Of a DNA stretch of 41,615 nucleotides, positions 9,049-16,732 are shown piece after piece. Origin of the DNA: Candidatus Fermentibacter sp. (GTDB taxonomy: Bacteria; Fermentibacterota; Fermentibacteria; Fermentibacterales; Fermentibacteraceae); contig JAUCPW010000039.1 in assembly GCA_030373045.1 (NCBI GenBank), positions 1 to 41,615 of the forward strand. The letters are read 5' to 3'. The position numbers and the translations under genes were made by a program. The notes beneath the pieces are model-generated. The model saw only the letters and a list, made by a program, of their open reading frames with translations, did no database searches and was not told the DNA's origin. How positions within the stretch are numbered: the stretch's first letter is position 1; every line of letters starts with the position of its first letter.

Positions 9049-10248
9049 TCACTCTCCTGCCCGAGCCGGATGGAACCAGCCCCTGGTCCTCAGACAGATC
9101 CGCACGAGCATCAGCATGACGGGCACTTCGATGAGCACGCCGACCACGGTGGCGAGGGCGGCCCCCGATGACAGGCCGAACAGCATCGTGGCCGTGGCTA
9201 TCGCGACCTCGAAGTGGTTCGAGGCCCCGATCATCGCAGCGGGCGCCGCGTCCTCGTAGCGCAGCTTCAGAAGACGTGCGAGCCTGTAGCCCAGCCAGAA
9301 GATGAGGTTCGTCTGGATGAACAGGGGGATCGCTATCCACAGGATCGTGAGCGGATTGGAGAGGATCGTCTCACCCTTGAAGCTGAAGAGCAGGATGAGG
9401 GTGATGAGCAGGGCTGCGATGGTGACCGGGGTCAGCCTGTGGAGGAATCGCTCGCGGAACCACCTCTCGCCCCTGGCCCTGATGATGAGCTTCCTGGAGA
9501 GGTAGCCCGCTGCAAGGGGAAGGGCAACGTATATGGCGATGGAGAGAACAAGGGCCTGCCAGGGCACGGGCAGGCGGCCGACACCCAGCAGGAACCCGCC
9601 CAGCGGACCGTACAGGACCAGCATGGTGAGCGAGTTGATGGCGACCATCACGAGGGTCAGCCCGTCGTTCCCCCTGGCCAGGTATCCCCACACGAGCACC
9701 ATGGCCGTGCACGGCGCAATCCCGAGTAGGATGCACCCTGCGAAATAGCTCCTCCAGAGAGGGACCTGGAGCATCTTCACGCCGCCTTCCATCACCACGA
9801 CGCCCGCGCCGTGAGTGGAGCCGATCGGCAGGTCCAGGCCGAAGGGCATCCTGACGAGATCGACGGCTTCGACTCCGATCAGGCCGCGGAAGAGCACGCC
9901 CAGGAACAGCAGCGAGATCGCATACATCGTGAACGGCTTGACCGCCCAGTTCACGAACAGCGTCAGCCAGACCGGTCTGCCGCTGCCGCCCGCCCTGACG
10001 ACCGACGCGAAGTCGATCTTCACCATGATCGGGTACATCATGAAGAACAGGCAGACAGCTATGGGTATGGAGATCACGGGCGCCCCGCCCGCGCGGATCG
10101 AGAAGCCGTCGAGCCTCGCCGCCAGGTCGGGGGCGAGCCTTCCCAGCAGGATTCCCGCTCCGATGCAGAGCAGGACCCATACCGTGAGATACCTCTCGAA
10201 CGGGCTGGACAACCGCCTCGCGTCATGGCTGGATGAAACAGTGGTCAC
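9049..10248 (-). CDS. acr3: ACR3-family arsenite efflux permease
   Basis: A 399-residue membrane protein with about ten hydrophobic segments. The family signature segments [13 protein letters not shown] (about 69-80), [15 protein letters not shown] with the conserved thiolate Cys180, and [12 protein letters not shown] in the C-terminal half are all visible. ACR3 exports arsenite using the proton gradient. Compared with typical ACR3 proteins there is an extra stretch of about 40 residues (about 121-165, rich in Gly and Val) between the third hydrophobic region and the Cys180 helix. Start GTG at 10248 behind GGGGAG. It is the last gene of the arsR-led operon, 88 bp after the CcdA-like gene. Confidence 0.9.
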   Translation of the reverse strand: MTTVSSSHDARRLSSPFERYLTVWVLLCIGAGILLGRLAPDLAARLDGFSIRAGGAPVISIPIAVCLFFMMYPIMVKIDFASVVRAGGSGRPVWLTLFVNWAVKPFTMYAISLLFLGVLFRGLIGVEAVDLVRMPFGLDLPIGSTHGAGVVVMEGGVKMLQVPLWRSYFAGCILLGIAPCTAMVLVWGYLARGNDGLTLVMVAINSLTMLVLYGPLGGFLLGVGRLPVPWQALVLSIAIYVALPLAAGYLSRKLIIRARGERWFRERFLHRLTPVTIAALLITLILLFSFKGETILSNPLTILWIAIPLFIQTNLIFWLGYRLARLLKLRYEDAAPAAMIGASNHFEVAIATATMLFGLSSGAALATVVGVLIEVPVMLMLVRICLRTRGWFHPARAGE

Positions 10249-10336
10249 GACTCCCCGCCCTCCTCGTCTCGCCGCCTCGACATCATCTGCCGCGTGAACC
10301 CGGCTGTTCGCGACCCCTCCTCTGTCTGCGGCGATG

Positions 10337-11038
10337 TCACAGCGCTTTTCGCAGAAGATAGATGCCGGCCAGGATGACCAGTGCGCCTGCGATGCGACGC
10401 AGCCCCGCCAGCCTGCCCGACTTCTCGTTCCAGTTCAGGAACCTGCACACCGCGCCCGAAAACGTGCCGGCAAGCAGGATGACGCCGCAGTGGCCGGCGG
10501 CGAAGGCTCCCATCATCCCCGCGGCGAATGCAGGTCGGGATGCCTGCGCAGCAAGGATCACCCCCAGGAGCGGAGCTATGAAGGCGAAGGTGCACGGCCC
10601 CGCCGCCGCGCCGAAGACGAGCCCGTACAGGGCCGCTCCGGGAAGGCCGGACCGTACCCTACCAGGCATCGTCCGCGCGGGAGCGGGAATGGTGAAGACC
10701 TCCACGAGGTTGAGACCGAAGAGGATCATCAGCACCGACAGGATGATCCCGCCGGTGTGTCCGATGTCCCCTGCTATCCTGCCGGCGCCCAGGGTGATTG
10801 CTCCCAGTGCGGCCACCGCAAGGAAGACTCCGCACGCGAAGGAGGCCGATATCCTGAAGGCCTTCTTCGTGGACGCCTCCGGCTCCTTCGAGATGTAGCC
10901 CACCAGGAGGGGGATGCTCGCGAGGTGGCAGGGGCTCAGGGCGATGCTCAGGACGCCCCAGAGGAGGGCCGCGACGAGCCCGATGAAGGGCGCCGGGCTT
11001 TCGACCGCCCTCCCCAGGCCTGTCAGGAACTCATTCAA
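10337..11038 (-). CDS. CcdA/DsbD-type transmembrane thiol electron carrier
   Basis: 233 residues with six hydrophobic helices and the two family cysteines in internally repeated contexts: [11 protein letters not shown] (Cys37) and [13 protein letters not shown] (Cys149). Proteins of this family carry reducing equivalents from cytoplasmic thioredoxin across the membrane. Start is TTG at 11038 with GGAGG six nt upstream, overlapping the end of the thioredoxin gene by 8 nt, so the two are probably translationally coupled. I infer that it keeps the exported thioredoxin encoded just upstream reduced, as part of the metalloid-response operon. Confidence 0.85.
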   Translation of the reverse strand: MNEFLTGLGRAVESPAPFIGLVAALLWGVLSIALSPCHLASIPLLVGYISKEPEASTKKAFRISASFACGVFLAVAALGAITLGAGRIAGDIGHTGGIILSVLMILFGLNLVEVFTIPAPARTMPGRVRSGLPGAALYGLVFGAAAGPCTFAFIAPLLGVILAAQASRPAFAAGMMGAFAAGHCGVILLAGTFSGAVCRFLNWNEKSGRLAGLRRIAGALVILAGIYLLRKAL

Positions 11039-11450
11039 CGGGCTCCTCCGGGATCACGTCGTATCCCAGCTCGGCCCACGCCGCGACCATGTCCTCGGCG
11101 GACAGGACGCCCTCGTGCCGCCACAGCTCCTCCCCGGTTTCGGAGATGAAGATCTGGGTCGGGATGACCCTGATCCCGTACGCCTGCGCCGCGGTCTGGT
11201 TCTCGTTGATGTCGATGAACTCGATGTCTATCGTGCCCATGGTCATGTCGGCGAGCCTGTCGAGCTCCGTCATCATGGTCTGGCACGGGATGCACATCTG
11301 CGAGCCGAGGTCCACCACCTTCGGAAGGGAGGTCGTGACCGGCTCCTCCGGCGCCGGTTCCGGGCCCTTGCCGCCTTCCCGGGTCAGTACGGCCGCTGCC
11401 GCAAGCCCGGCTACCGCAGTCAGGATCGCGATCCTGCCGATCATCTTCAT
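11031..11450 (-). CDS. Exported thioredoxin-fold protein (CIPC active site)
   Basis: 139 residues: an N-terminal hydrophobic anchor or signal (MKMIGRIAILTAVAGLAAAAVL), an acidic Pro-rich linker, then a thioredoxin fold with active site Cys53-Ile-Pro-Cys56 and the cis-Pro region VIPTQIFI. Probably membrane-tethered and facing outward, exchanging electrons with the CcdA-like protein encoded immediately downstream. The substrate is unknown; the operon context suggests a role in metalloid redox chemistry or repair of thiols oxidised by metalloids. Confidence 0.85.
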   Translation of the reverse strand: MKMIGRIAILTAVAGLAAAAVLTREGGKGPEPAPEEPVTTSLPKVVDLGSQMCIPCQTMMTELDRLADMTMGTIDIEFIDINENQTAAQAYGIRVIPTQIFISETGEELWRHEGVLSAEDMVAAWAELGYDVIPEEPVE

Positions 11451-11474
11451 TTCAACCAGCCTTGATGGTATTAT

Positions 11475-11717
11475 CTACCGTCTTCCGGAGAGCATCGAAA
11501 CGAGCTCGTCGACCCCCGGCACCCGGCCCGTCACCAGCACCTCGCCGTCGACTGCGAGCGCGGGGGTCATCATCACGCCGAAGGCCATGATCTCCTTCAG
11601 GTCCTTCACCTTCTCGACCGAGACGTCCGTCATCCCGGCCCGTGCGACGGCCTCGCGCACGTGCTCCTCGAGCTTCGCGCACTTCGGGCACCCCGTTCCC
11701 AGGACCTGGATCCTCAT
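11475..11717 (-). CDS. Small thioredoxin-like redox-active disulfide protein (CPKC)
   Basis: 80 residues with the pattern of the small MTH895-type thioredoxin-like family: MRIQVLGTGCPKCAKLEE at the N-terminus with CxxC at 10-13, then GVMMTPALAVDGEVLVTG containing the cis-Pro strand. Start ATG at 11717, with GGAGG 5 nt upstream; GTG at 11720 is too close to it. No signal peptide, so it is probably cytoplasmic. Such proteins commonly sit next to ArsP-type permeases, as here (12 nt after the permease stop). A possible role is delivering electrons or metalloid ligands to the permease. Confidence 0.87.
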   Translation of the reverse strand: MRIQVLGTGCPKCAKLEEHVREAVARAGMTDVSVEKVKDLKEIMAFGVMMTPALAVDGEVLVTGRVPGVDELVSMLSGRR

Positions 11718-11729
11718 CACGACCTCCCG

Positions 11730-13025
11730 TCAGCCCGCGATCGAGCCGTAGATCAGGCCGGTGACCGTCGAGAGCACGACCACCAGTGCCACATAGACCA
11801 GCGTCTTCCTGAAGCCCATTATGCTCCGGAGCACGAGCATGCTCGGCAGCGACAGGGCGGGGCCTGCAAGGAGCAGGGCGAGGGCCGGACCGCTCCCCAT
11901 CCCCGATCCCATCAGCCCCTGCAGTATCGGAACCTCGGTGAGGGTGGCGAAGTACATCAGCGCTCCCGAGGCAGATGCGAACAGGTTGGCGGAGATCGTG
12001 TTCCCGCCGACCGCCCGGGCGATCCACGCCGAGGGGACCATGGCCTCGTGGCCTGGGCGACCGAGCAGGAATCCAGCTACGAGCACGCCGCCCAACAGCA
12101 GGGGGATGATCTGCCTCGCGAATCCCAGGGTGGCGTCGAACCACTCGCGGAGCTGCGGCCCGCCGGTTGCGGCAAGGAATCCCACCGCGCCGATCCCGGC
12201 CGTGAAGGCATAGACGGGCTTGCCGGGCAGCATCAGGGCCAGGACCGCCACCGGGATGCAGGCCGGCAGCACCCTCCTCCAGCCTGCCCCGAAGTCGACC
12301 GCCAGGATGACCGCGAGCAACAGCGCGAAAGCCGATGCGATCCACCACTTGATCCGGGCCACGAACACCCAGAGGGGTGCCGCCCCTTCGGGGCTCCCCC
12401 AGTTGGCGAAAACGAGGATGCCGACCATCGAGGCGAAGAAGAGGACGGTTCTCCACAGAGGCCGCACGGGAGCGGAGTGGCTTCCGGCCCTGCCTGTCCT
12501 GGCGAGCTCGGACTTCGACTTCCTGAAGAAAAGGCTCATGAGCAGGCCTATCACGATGCTGAAGACGACCGCGCCGATCGCCCGTGCGATCCCGATCCCG
12601 ATCCCGAGGACCCTTGCCGTCATGACGATGGCCAGGATGTTGATGGCCGGCCCGCTGTACAGGAATGCGGCCGCCGGGCCCAGCCCCGCGCCCATCGTGT
12701 AGATGCCCGCGAAGATCGGCAGCACCGTGCACGAGCACACCGCGAGTATCGTGCCAGACACCGAGGCCACGCCGTAGGCCTTCAGCCGGTTAGCGCCCGG
12801 ACCGAGGTAGGAGAGCACGGAATCCCTGTTCAGGAAGACGCCGATCGCCCCGGCTATGAAGAGGGCCGGCACGAGGCAGAGCAGTATGTGGAGCCTGGCG
12901 TACTCGTTGAGCATCGCGAAGGCTTCAATGAGAGACGCATCGAACCGGGGCGATCCGACGGGAAGGAACCATGCAGCCAGCACCAGTGCTGCGAGGAAGA
13001 GGATAGTGCGGAGGTCGCGCGTCAT
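11730..13025 (-). CDS. ArsP/DUF318-type metalloid or metal efflux permease
   Basis: 431 residues from ATG at 13025, which overlaps the arsR stop as ATGA. The protein has many hydrophobic helices and the hallmark CSC motif in the segment ILAVCSCTVLPIFAGIY, repeated Gly-rich helices (LYSGPAINILAIV, LLLAGPALSLPSML) and a central hydrophilic loop. Family members export trivalent organoarsenicals or, in the SO_0444-like branch, are assigned to metal efflux. The specific substrate cannot be told from sequence. The operon position between arsR and small thioredoxin-like proteins supports a metalloid role. Confidence 0.85.
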   Translation of the reverse strand: MTRDLRTILFLAALVLAAWFLPVGSPRFDASLIEAFAMLNEYARLHILLCLVPALFIAGAIGVFLNRDSVLSYLGPGANRLKAYGVASVSGTILAVCSCTVLPIFAGIYTMGAGLGPAAAFLYSGPAINILAIVMTARVLGIGIGIARAIGAVVFSIVIGLLMSLFFRKSKSELARTGRAGSHSAPVRPLWRTVLFFASMVGILVFANWGSPEGAAPLWVFVARIKWWIASAFALLLAVILAVDFGAGWRRVLPACIPVAVLALMLPGKPVYAFTAGIGAVGFLAATGGPQLREWFDATLGFARQIIPLLLGGVLVAGFLLGRPGHEAMVPSAWIARAVGGNTISANLFASASGALMYFATLTEVPILQGLMGSGMGSGPALALLLAGPALSLPSMLVLRSIMGFRKTLVYVALVVVLSTVTGLIYGSIAG

Positions 13026-13351
13026 CCATCCGCCTCCCTGCCGCACAGGGGAGCTTCGCACTCCCCTCCTCCGAGCACCCTCTCCACGCAGGCGAAGAAA
13101 TCGAGCACGCACGGCGCGGCGAGGGTGTGGTACACCCTGGTGCCCTCCCTGCGGTCGCGCACCAGCCCGGCGTTCCGCAGCTTCTCGAGGTGCCTCGACA
13201 CAGTGGATATGTCGAGCCCTACGGCTTCCGACAGGTCTCCGACGGTCCTGCCTCCGCCGGCCAGGAGGTCGACGATATGGAGGCGGGCAGGATTCGCGAG
13301 CGCGGAGAGTATCGAGGCCCTCCGCCTGTACGCGTCGTTTCCCTCTGTCAC
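13022..13351 (-). CDS. arsR: ArsR/SmtB-family metalloregulator
   Basis: 109 residues with a winged-helix fold: ILSALANPARLHIVDLL, recognition helix region DISTVSRHLEKLRNAGLV and wing RREGTRVYHTLA. Cysteines lie mostly in the C-terminal third (CVLDFFACVERVLGGGECEA is one stretch, plus C in PLCGREADG), where ligand-binding thiols of some ArsR proteins reside; the classic ELCVCDL motif in the recognition region is absent. Start GTG at 13351. It is the first gene of the operon and presumably autorepresses through the palindrome at 13378-13398. Confidence 0.9.
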   Translation of the reverse strand: MTEGNDAYRRRASILSALANPARLHIVDLLAGGGRTVGDLSEAVGLDISTVSRHLEKLRNAGLVRDRREGTRVYHTLAAPCVLDFFACVERVLGGGECEAPLCGREADG

Positions 13352-13377
13352 GTCATCCGTCCCTTCTTGCTTTGTTG

Positions 13378-13410
13378 GGCAACTATGCAGATATTGCCGG
13401 GATGGTGCAA
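13378..13410 (-). promoter_or_regulatory. Promoter and candidate ArsR operator of the ars operon
   Basis: On the minus strand -35 TTGCAC (13410-13405), 17-nt spacer, -10 CATAGT (13387-13382). A 21-bp imperfect palindrome at 13378-13398, with arms GGCAA/TTGCC extended by TAT/ATA, covers the -10, which is the expected place for repression by ArsR. The 118-bp intergenic region is shared with the divergent UGA-containing gene pair, so one site could affect both directions. Confidence 0.55.
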
Positions 13411-13469
13411 CCCGTGCATCGTTCCTGCAGCAGTCAGTGAGGAGTCATCGCATAGACAGAGGAGGGTCG

Positions 13470-14096
13470 ATGAAGCACCTGCTCACGGTTCCGATCCTGT
13501 TCGCGCTCGCCGGTGCGGCCGACGTGGTCGTCGGCAGCCAGGGCATGCCGTCCAGCGATCCCTGGTGCGGTTCCTGAAGCGCCCAGATGCACTACCAGGT
13601 GGTGGTGCTCGACAGCGAGACCAACGGCGCCATGCAGATAACCTCACTAGCCTGGCAGAGGGCGCCCAACGGCGACGACCAGGGACACTACTACGACGTC
13701 GAGATCTACATGGGTCTCTGCGCGGAGGACGTTCTCGGCTCCACGTTCGAGGAGAACTGGGTACCCGGGACGAAGACGCTCGTCTATTCAGGATCGGTTC
13801 TCGATCTGAGCGCGGCGGCCAGCGAGTGGGAGCCGGTGACCCTCTCCACCCCTTACTGGTATGGCGGCCAGCAGAACCTGCTGATCGACATCCAGTGGGC
13901 CTCGGCCAACACCTCCTACAGCTTCTATACCTGGAAGTGGGAAACTGGCGCGGCCCGCTCCGTGAAGGCCGGCAGCCTTTCGTCGGCCACCGGGGTCCTC
14001 TCCACGCAGATGTCCGAGCTGATGTTCACAGGCACGCTCGCGCTCGACGGGTCGACCTTCGCCGAAGTGAAGACCGCATTCGAGGAGGGCTTCTGA
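13470..14096 (+). CDS. Putative secreted selenoprotein (in-frame UGA at codon 36, CGSU motif)
   Basis: ATG at 13470 behind GAGGAGGG starts a signal peptide (MKHLLTVPILFALAGAA). Codon 36 is TGA (13575-13577), after which the same frame continues without interruption to TGA at 14094, giving 208 residues if UGA is read. The context is PWC-G-S-U, a CxxU motif. Downstream, MHYQVVVLDSE and a beta-sandwich with WEPVTLSTPYWYGGQQNLLIDIQW match a family of secreted domains, and the protein ends STFAEVKTAF. The hairpin at 13589-13608 fits a bacterial SECIS. The stop overlaps the next ATG (TGATG), arguing that translation normally reaches 14094. The alternative is a pseudogene; the tandem homolog with the same feature argues against it. 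Confidence 0.75.
13589..13608 (+). promoter_or_regulatory. Candidate bacterial SECIS hairpin (copy A)
   Basis: An 8-bp stem, GCACTACC/GGTGGTGC (one U-G wobble), with the apical tetraloop AGGU. The loop begins 20 nt after the UGA, leaving 19 nt between, which is within the spacing known for bacterial SECIS elements, and it has G among its first two bases. Confidence 0.65.
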
Positions 14097-14731
14097 TGCC
14101 CCGGCGGGTTCCATGGCTCCTCGTGACGCTTCTTGCAGCCATCCCGGCCGCATCTGCAACGCTGACCATCGGCTCCGAGGAGCTCTCGTCGGGCGAACCG
14201 CTCTGCGTCTCTTGAATCGAGTCGCTGCACTACCAGGTGGTGGTGCTCGACTCCGAGATGGGCGGGGCTTTCGGGATCGAGACGCTGTCCCTGAAGAGGC
14301 ACAGCTCCGGCTCGACGCCGGCCGGCACGAACTACACCGACTTCCAGATATGGGCTGGGCTCACCGACTCGGACGTCATGACGTCGACCTTCGAGAACAA
14401 CATCATCCCCGGCACCAGGACGCTGCTGTTCAGCCGCGACAGCCTCTACCTCGAGGCTCTGCCGGACTCCTGGATTCCGTTCGACCTGGACACGGCCTAC
14501 TGGTACGGGGGAACGCACAACCTCGTGATCGAGATCATGTGGTCGGACGGCGAGGAGATCGGATCGGAGTGCGTGTACACCTGGCAGTGGAACACCGGCA
14601 CGATGAGATGCGCCTCCGGGCCGTTCGCGGCCTCGTCGGGCAGCCTGACCAGCGTGATCCCGGTTCTGGAGTTCGACGGCGAATCGGCGCTCGAATCCGC
14701 CACCTTCGCGGAGATCAAGTCCGGTTCCTGA
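14096..14731 (+). CDS. Putative secreted selenoprotein (in-frame UGA at codon 40, CVSU motif)
   Basis: ATG at 14096 overlaps the previous stop. The signal peptide is MPRRVPWLLVTLLAAIPAASA, followed by TLTIGSEELSSGEPLCVS, then TGA at 14213-14215 and an uninterrupted frame to TGA at 14729-14731: 211 residues if UGA is decoded. Cys37-Val-Ser-U40 again makes a CxxU motif at the position homologous to copy A. The remainder (LHYQVVVLDSEMGG, WIPFDLDTAYWYGG, HNLVIEIMW) aligns throughout with copy A, and the C-terminus ESATFAEIKSGS carries the T-F-A-x-[VI]-K motif. TGG is used for Trp in the same gene and TGA ends most genes in the window, so global recoding is unlikely. Selenocysteine is inferred; its role (exported thiol redox site or cross-link) is unknown. 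Confidence 0.75.
14219..14253 (+). promoter_or_regulatory. Candidate bacterial SECIS hairpin (copy B, extended)
   Basis: The same upper stem and AGGU loop as copy A (14227-14246), plus a perfect 6-bp lower stem GAGTCG/CGACTC (14219-14224 with 14248-14253) separated by a small internal loop. The loop again lies 19 nt after the UGA. Confidence 0.65.
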
Positions 14732-14848
14732 GCCGTGCTTCAGGATTCGCCGCTCCGACATCAACGTGAACCGCCTTGCAGCCTTTGCGCCTGACCGGGG
14801 TTCGCGTATGCTATTCACGTTGTGGTTTCACATCTGGAGGGAGCCGCC

Positions 14849-15448
14849 ATGAGACATGCTGCTCTGGTGACTGTGATGGCAGCCTCGTTCGCCTTCGGCG
14901 CGGGCGGCATCCTGCTCGACCACCCGCTCTACATCCCGGGTAACGACGCACAGATCTCGTACGACGACGGATCTGCCTACTGGCTGTCCTGGTCCGGGCT
15001 CTACAGGGGAGTGTGGTTCCATCTCGACGACTTCGGTTACTCGGGCTGGGTCGCCACACACTCGGAACTCTGGTTCTACCACCATCCCTCCTATCCCTGG
15101 GACACCGCGAGCTTCTACAGCCTGCTCTACGACGGGGGATCCTCCGGCCCCGGCATGCTGTTCGACCAGACTTCCGTGACGGCCCTGCACTACGCACCCT
15201 GCATTGTCACCCTGACTCCTTCCGTATACTTCAACGACGACTTCTGGGTGCTCATGAGCTCCGAGATGTCCACCGGCGGATGGCCGTCGATCCTCGAAGA
15301 CTACTCGGCAGGCGCGACGGACCACAGCTTGCAGAGCGACGACTTCTCGACATGGGAGCCGAGCCCCCATGGCGACTACTTCATCCGTTCCACCTGGTAC
15401 GACGTGCTCGACTCGAAGACCTGGGGGGCGATAAAGGCCCTCTTCTAG
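14849..15448 (+). CDS. Secreted beta-sandwich protein ending SKTWGAIKALF
   Basis: 199 residues from ATG at 14849, with GGAGG upstream. Signal peptide MRHAALVTVMAASFAFGAGG, then YIPGNDAQISYDDGSAYWL, repeated aromatic-rich strands (GLYRGVWFHLDDFG, ELWFYHHPSYPWDTASFY) and FWVLMSSEMSTGGWPSI. It is paralogous over its length to the protein at 35594-36256. Two cysteines or fewer in the mature part, no recognised catalytic motif. The C-terminal LDSKTWGAIKALF fits the motif shared by six proteins here. It is 117 bp after the UGA-containing pair on the same strand. Function unknown; an extracellular role is inferred. Confidence 0.8.
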   Translation: MRHAALVTVMAASFAFGAGGILLDHPLYIPGNDAQISYDDGSAYWLSWSGLYRGVWFHLDDFGYSGWVATHSELWFYHHPSYPWDTASFYSLLYDGGSSGPGMLFDQTSVTALHYAPCIVTLTPSVYFNDDFWVLMSSEMSTGGWPSILEDYSAGATDHSLQSDDFSTWEPSPHGDYFIRSTWYDVLDSKTWGAIKALF

Positions 15449-15502
15449 GATCGGGAGATCACGGGCGCCTGCCGCCGGTTCTGCACCAGGCAGCCTTCAT
15501 AG

Positions 15503-15880
15503 TCAGCCCTTCCTCGACCTGAGCTTGCATCCGCACTGCCCGCGCAGTTCGAAATCGGGGTCCTTCCTGACGGGAAGCCCGTCGCGTTCCCAGTCCACCA
15601 TGCCGCCCGTGAGGCTCGCAACAGGCCCCAGCCCGGCTGCCGACAGCGCCTCCGCGGCAGCCCTGGAGTGCAGCCCGACCGAATCCGCGACTATGAGCAG
15701 CCTTCCCTGCGGCAGATCCCCTGCCCTCTCGGCGATCTCCCCCCTGGGGATGCAGATCACTTCGGGCACGTCGAAGACCCTGTAGCTGACCTCGTGCTCC
15801 GGCCTCATGTCGACGATCAGGGCCCCGGAACCCGAGGCCGCCTCGTAGGCCTCCCGGGGCGACATCGAAGCCACCGCCAT
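15503..15880 (-). CDS. Rhodanese-like protein lacking the catalytic Cys, with a C-terminal CGC motif
   Basis: 125 residues from ATG at 15880 behind GGAGGA. The rhodanese fold is recognisable: MSPREAYEAASG, LIVDMRPEHEVSYR, VICIPRGEI, and TGGMVDWERDGLPV at the end. The active-site loop reads IVADSVGLHSR, so the usual Cys is Asp66. A tail ELRGQCGCKLRSRKG adds Cys116 and Cys118. I infer a sulfurtransferase-derived protein that no longer forms the standard persulfide; the CGC tail could bind metal or carry sulfur. It stands opposite the neighbouring genes. Confidence 0.8.
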   Translation of the reverse strand: MAVASMSPREAYEAASGSGALIVDMRPEHEVSYRVFDVPEVICIPRGEIAERAGDLPQGRLLIVADSVGLHSRAAAEALSAAGLGPVASLTGGMVDWERDGLPVRKDPDFELRGQCGCKLRSRKG

Positions 15881-16089
15881 GATCTCCTCCGATCGGTGCC
15901 GGCTCTCCCCGTGCCGATGACAACCGCCGTCAGATATGCCAATTCCCGGTCGGGGCGAGTACCCCTCGGAATGCACCGCTCCATGCTCCCGGCCTTACGG
16001 CAGGAGGCCTCCACCTCGGGGAGCGCTTGACAAGGCGGGCGGCGCCGGAGATCGTCCGCGCATCGATCCATTTCGGAGGTATCGTGGAT

Positions 16090-16605
16090 ATGCCTGCAGA
16101 TGCGGGTGATGCCGTCCAAGGAACCGGAGGCGCCGGAGACGGTGAGTCGGAAGTGGATCTCGACAGCGTCCGGGACGGGATATGCAGGGCATTCTCGGGT
16201 GTCCGTCTCGGGGGCGGCGTGGGCCTCCGTGAGGCACAGGGCCTGGATGGCTACGAGGACGAGGCATCCCGGGCGGTACGCCGCCGGGATGACGAGAAGG
16301 ACGACTGGCGGATCATCCGCCCGGCCGACCTCAACAGGTGCAACAGCAGCCTGAGCTTCTTCGACGCCGAGGGCATGAGGTTCCACCTCCCCGCATTCCT
16401 CGTGGCCGACCTCGACGGAGTCTACGAGTTCGGCATGGCCTTCCACCTGACCCATCTCGACTCCCACGGGATCGGGCAGTACTCGCTCCTCTCCACGGAA
16501 CAGAGGGCGGCCGTGCGCAGATATCTCCAGTACATCTCCACCGAGGACGACTACGCTTTCGAGCGACCCGCCATCCTGAGGGCACTGGTCGAGTTCTGGA
16601 CCTGA
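16090..16605 (+). CDS. DUF6714-like cytoplasmic protein
   Basis: 171 residues from ATG at 16090 (GGAGG 10 nt upstream; GTG at 16084 is an alternative). After a variable acidic N-terminus, the second half holds the conserved block DDEKDDW, LSFFDAEGMRFHLPAF, LVADLDG, YSLLSTEQRAAVRRYLQY, which I associate with DUF6714. No signal peptide or catalytic motif is evident. Function unknown. It precedes the cysteine desulfurase gene by 127 bp. Confidence 0.65.
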   Translation: MPADAGDAVQGTGGAGDGESEVDLDSVRDGICRAFSGVRLGGGVGLREAQGLDGYEDEASRAVRRRDDEKDDWRIIRPADLNRCNSSLSFFDAEGMRFHLPAFLVADLDGVYEFGMAFHLTHLDSHGIGQYSLLSTEQRAAVRRYLQYISTEDDYAFERPAILRALVEFWT

Positions 16606-16624
16606 GGCCGCAGGGTTCCCCGGC

Positions 16625-16653
16625 TTGGTGAAGGCTCCGCGGAAATGTATTGT
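16625..16653 (+). promoter_or_regulatory. Candidate promoter for the aminotransferase-dsrC pair
   Basis: TTGGTG (16625-16630), 17-nt spacer, TATTGT (16648-16653), about 80 nt before the ATG at 16733. Both hexamers are imperfect. Confidence 0.35.
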
Positions 16654-16732
16654 CGGGCGACGGGACCGGCCGATGCCCCGGACGGCCCCGACCGGCGCGC
16701 GCCGGACGGATCGAACCCTGGAAGGAACGTGG

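Noticed and set aside
11661-13577. Long plus-strand open frame across the ars operon
   Set aside because: Antisense to the permease and thioredoxin-like genes; composition rich in Arg, Gln, His and Gly with no domain.
13470-14731. Global recoding of UGA (as Trp or Gly) to explain the in-frame TGA codons
   Set aside because: TGA is the natural stop of many genes here (for example those ending at 3714, 14096, 14731 and on the minus strand at 5836 and 9049), and TGG encodes Trp in the same genes.
13587-14731. Treating the parts after the TGAs as separate genes starting at internal Met or GTG
   Set aside because: This would lose the signal peptide, there is no ribosome site at the internal starts, and homology between the two copies extends across the TGA.
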